From NCBI RefSeq assembly GCF_964204645.1, contig NC_134030.1, positions 13,732,447-13,796,446 of the forward strand: a stretch of 64,000 nucleotides of DNA, written 5' to 3'. The translations under genes and the position numbers were made by a program. Shown one piece after another: positions 62,007-64,000 of this stretch (position 1 is the stretch's first letter; the number at the start of each line of letters is the position of its first letter). The notes under the pieces were generated by a model. It was not told the origin of the DNA. It saw only the letters and a program-made list of their open reading frames with translations, and did not search any database. The stretch comes from Tubulanus polymorphus. Its lineage: Eukaryota; Nemertea; Palaeonemertea; Tubulaniformes; Tubulanidae.

Positions 62007-64000
62007 TTAAGTTTCTTTGATCAGCTTCTTAGGTGGTACAGAAACACGACAGGATTTCCTGACACTTATAGGAATACTATGGGCTTGGGGTTGATCAGAA
62101 ACTTCAACCAAATCACCTGAGTTTCTAACTCCACTTTCGACATCTGGGTTTGAACCTTGTTGAGTACCCAGATCAGTACTGACTGGAGGTACCGTTGGTA
62201 CAGTAACACTAGGCATATCATATTGTCGATTATCTACATCATCCACACAACTACTATTTACATGAACATTTTCACTACAGGGAAATAAGTGATCTATGTG
62301 ACAATAACGATATCTGCCACCAACCATAACTAGGTAGGTAAGAAGACCTTTCCTGTGAATGATTACACCTCGAAAGTATTTTTCAAGACCTCTCACATTA
62401 GATTTTACCATAACATTTTGTTTCTCAACAAACTCTCTAGGTTTTGATAATACAGAATCATGATATCTCCTCTGAATATCCTGCTTTGCACAAATTTTGG
62501 TATACATATTAGGTTTAATAAGTGACAGCCTAGATCTTAACTGAAGTTTCCTGAAAAGTTCAGCTGGAGATCTACCTGTTATCGAGTGTGGTGTTGTTCG
62601 ATACATGAACAAAAAGTTATCCAGTAATTTCGAGGGATCAACCTTATCGACTCGCTGCATCAAAATGTGTTTCTTGAGCGCTCGTTTAACTATTTGTACT
62701 GACCTTTCGGCCGCCCCATTTGAGCTTGGGCTATAAACAGGTACTGGTGTATATTTGACACCATTATTACATAAGAAGTCATGGAATTCCTCCGAATTGA
62801 ATGGGGGCCCATTGTCACTGACCAACTCCTTAGGTAATCCCTCATGAGCAAAAACACTTCTCAAGGTATCAATTACTTTTGGTGCAGCTGTTGATGACAT
62901 CATAAAACATTCCAACCATTTAGAGAAACTATCAACAATAATGAGGTAATGTTTGCCTTCAAGTTCACCAAAATCTATATGAATCCTATCCCATGGACCA
63001 TTTGTTGGTCGCCATGGCAACAAAGGTACCTTAACCGGAGCATTTCTCATACTAAGACACAATTGACAGTTTTGTACTAAATTTTCAATATCTTGATCAA
63101 TGCCAGGATACCACAAATAATTTCTAGCTAAAGACTTGATACCAACAATACCAAAATGTTCCGAGTGCAACTCATCCAACATGATCTGTTTGAACTTTGG
63201 TGGTATAACAACTCTCATTCCCCAAAGTATGCAACCCTGATCTACAGATAATTCATTTCTGCGCCTAAAATAAGGCAAAATATCAGGATCGTTGCAGTGA
63301 TTAGGCCAACCATTAAGTATATATTGATAAACTTTTGACATTGTTGGATCTTTTCTAGTCTCAGACTCAATGTCTGCAGCATTAATAGGTAACATATTCG
63401 CATACGTAAAATAATTAATATCCAGTTCCACTGCTTCCATCTTAGCATTAGGATTAGGAAATCTAGACAACATATCACAGTTTTCATGATCTTTACCACT
63501 TCTATGTACAATTTCGTAATCGTATGCCATTAAAATAAGTGACCACCTTTGCAGACGCAGAGCTGCCAGGGCCGGAACTCCTGTTTTTGAACCAAAAATT
63601 GTTACAAGAGGTTTGTGGTCGGTGACCAACAGAAACTTTCTATCGTATAGATATTTGTGGAAGTGTTTGACTCCATAAATGATTGAAAGAGCTTCACGTT
63701 CAATTTGGGAGTAGTTGTGTTCTGCAGGAGTCAAACTACGATTACCATATGCTATGGGTTTCTCTGATCCATCTGGAAACCTTTTAGAAAGAATCGCACC
63801 TATACCATATGGACTCGCATCACAGCCTAGAACTAGCTCTGCCTTGGGGTCAAAATGTACTAATAACTGGTTACTTGTCAACAACCTTTTTGACTCTAAA
63901 AATGCCTTTTCACATTCTGAACTCCACACATATTTATCATCCTTTTTGAGAAGTTGATGTAAAGGATACAATAACGTAGACAGGTTTGGTAAGAATTTAC
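62007..64000 (-). CDS. pol: Ty3/gypsy-like pol polyprotein, 3' part (RT end, RNase H, integrase)
   Basis: An uninterrupted frame enters from the right edge and stops at 62007. Counting from Met 63971, RNase H has Asp51 (GCDASPYG), the Glu near 91-93 (QIEREAL) and Asp118 (VTDHKPL). The integrase has a zinc finger (His269, His272, Cys302, Cys305), Asp333 (HIDFG), Asp386 (VSDNGPPF) and Glu422 (NGAAERS), i.e. a D,D-35-E core with all residues present. A C-terminal domain (FRGVIIHRKGLLTYLVMVGG) and a Ser/Pro-rich tail follow. The RT palm lies beyond the window. The intact frame suggests a young, possibly active copy. It sits in the intron upstream of the first visible GAP exon, in the same orientation as the gene. 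Confidence 0.9.
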   Translation of the reverse strand, partial: KFLPNLSTLLYPLHQLLKKDDKYVWSSECEKAFLESKRLLTSNQLLVHFDPKAELVLGCDASPYGIGAILSKRFPDGSEKPIAYGNRSLTPAEHNYSQIEREALSIIYGVKHFHKYLYDRKFLLVTDHKPLVTIFGSKTGVPALAALRLQRWSLILMAYDYEIVHRSGKDHENCDMLSRFPNPNAKMEAVELDINYFTYANMLPINAADIESETRKDPTMSKVYQYILNGWPNHCNDPDILPYFRRRNELSVDQGCILWGMRVVIPPKFKQIMLDELHSEHFGIVGIKSLARNYLWYPGIDQDIENLVQNCQLCLSMRNAPVKVPLLPWRPTNGPWDRIHIDFGELEGKHYLIIVDSFSKWLECFMMSSTAAPKVIDTLRSVFAHEGLPKELVSDNGPPFNSEEFHDFLCNNGVKYTPVPVYSPSSNGAAERSVQIVKRALKKHILMQRVDKVDPSKLLDNFLFMYRTTPHSITGRSPAELFRKLQLRSRLSLIKPNMYTKICAKQDIQRRYHDSVLSKPREFVEKQNVMVKSNVRGLEKYFRGVIIHRKGLLTYLVMVGGRYRYCHIDHLFPCSENVHVNSSCVDDVDNRQYDMPSVTVPTVPPVSTDLGTQQGSNPDVESGVRNSGDLVEVSDQPQAHSIPISVRKSCRVSVPPKKLIKET

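Overview
This is animal nuclear DNA, most likely from a marine invertebrate. The evidence is short exons with GT-AG introns, a very high load of eukaryotic transposons (DIRS-like, Ty3/gypsy-like and LINE retroelements, a Polinton, and MULE-, PIF/Harbinger-, pogo- and piggyBac-like non-autonomous elements), and dispersed tandem-array repeats of the kind known from mollusc-like genomes. I cannot name the species. Everything was read by eye, so repeat edges are approximate unless a target-site duplication (TSD) fixes them.

The one host gene I can support lies on the minus strand from about 61.7 kb down to 15.0 kb. Twelve small exons (26 to 247 nt) join with consistent intron phases into about 429 codons of a charged, partly coiled-coil protein. 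It carries repeated G-x-P-G-x-G-A-P motifs (clear copies in five exons, degenerate ones in two more). Both ends lie outside what I could trace. The nearest family I can recall is CSPP1-type centrosomal/ciliary coiled-coil proteins. Its introns hold nearly all the transposons of the right-hand 50 kb.

0-6.5 kb is a graveyard of AT-rich Polinton-type (virus-like, self-synthesizing) DNA: a decayed major capsid protein fragment and a companion ORF at 1-1390, then a 2.35-kb internally deleted Polinton at 2224-4572. That element has terminal inverted repeats of about 290 bp, AG/CT ends and an exact 6-bp TSD, and holds a broken integrase. At 4.9-5.8 kb a DIRS-like gag relic is interrupted by two tiny palindromic insertions (33 and 55 bp), each with a 6-bp TSD.

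6.5-23 kb is mostly non-coding repeat DNA, with one decayed coding region of unknown origin (11.5-12.35 kb), one exon of the host gene (15.03 kb) and a 1.15-kb MULE-like foldback element with a 9-bp TSD (21.94-23.08 kb). 23.77-26.9 kb is a decayed DIRS-like retrotransposon. 26.9-31.6 kb holds two copies of a composite repeat (an array of about 154-bp units plus a tail ending in a hairpin), nested MITEs and an exon. 36.99-37.79 kb has a head-to-head inverted duplication of an unidentified protein-coding exon.

38.6-43.2 kb is a second, longer DIRS-like element with zinc-binding/RS-rich gag, RT-RNase H lacking its catalytic segment, and a truncated tyrosine recombinase. 44-61.7 kb is intronic and repeat DNA with eight exons, a LINE endonuclease fragment bearing a 2A-like motif, and several MITEs. 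62.0-64.0 kb is the 3' part of a Ty3/gypsy-like element with an open pol frame and a probable short LTR, lying just upstream (in transcript order) of the first visible exon.
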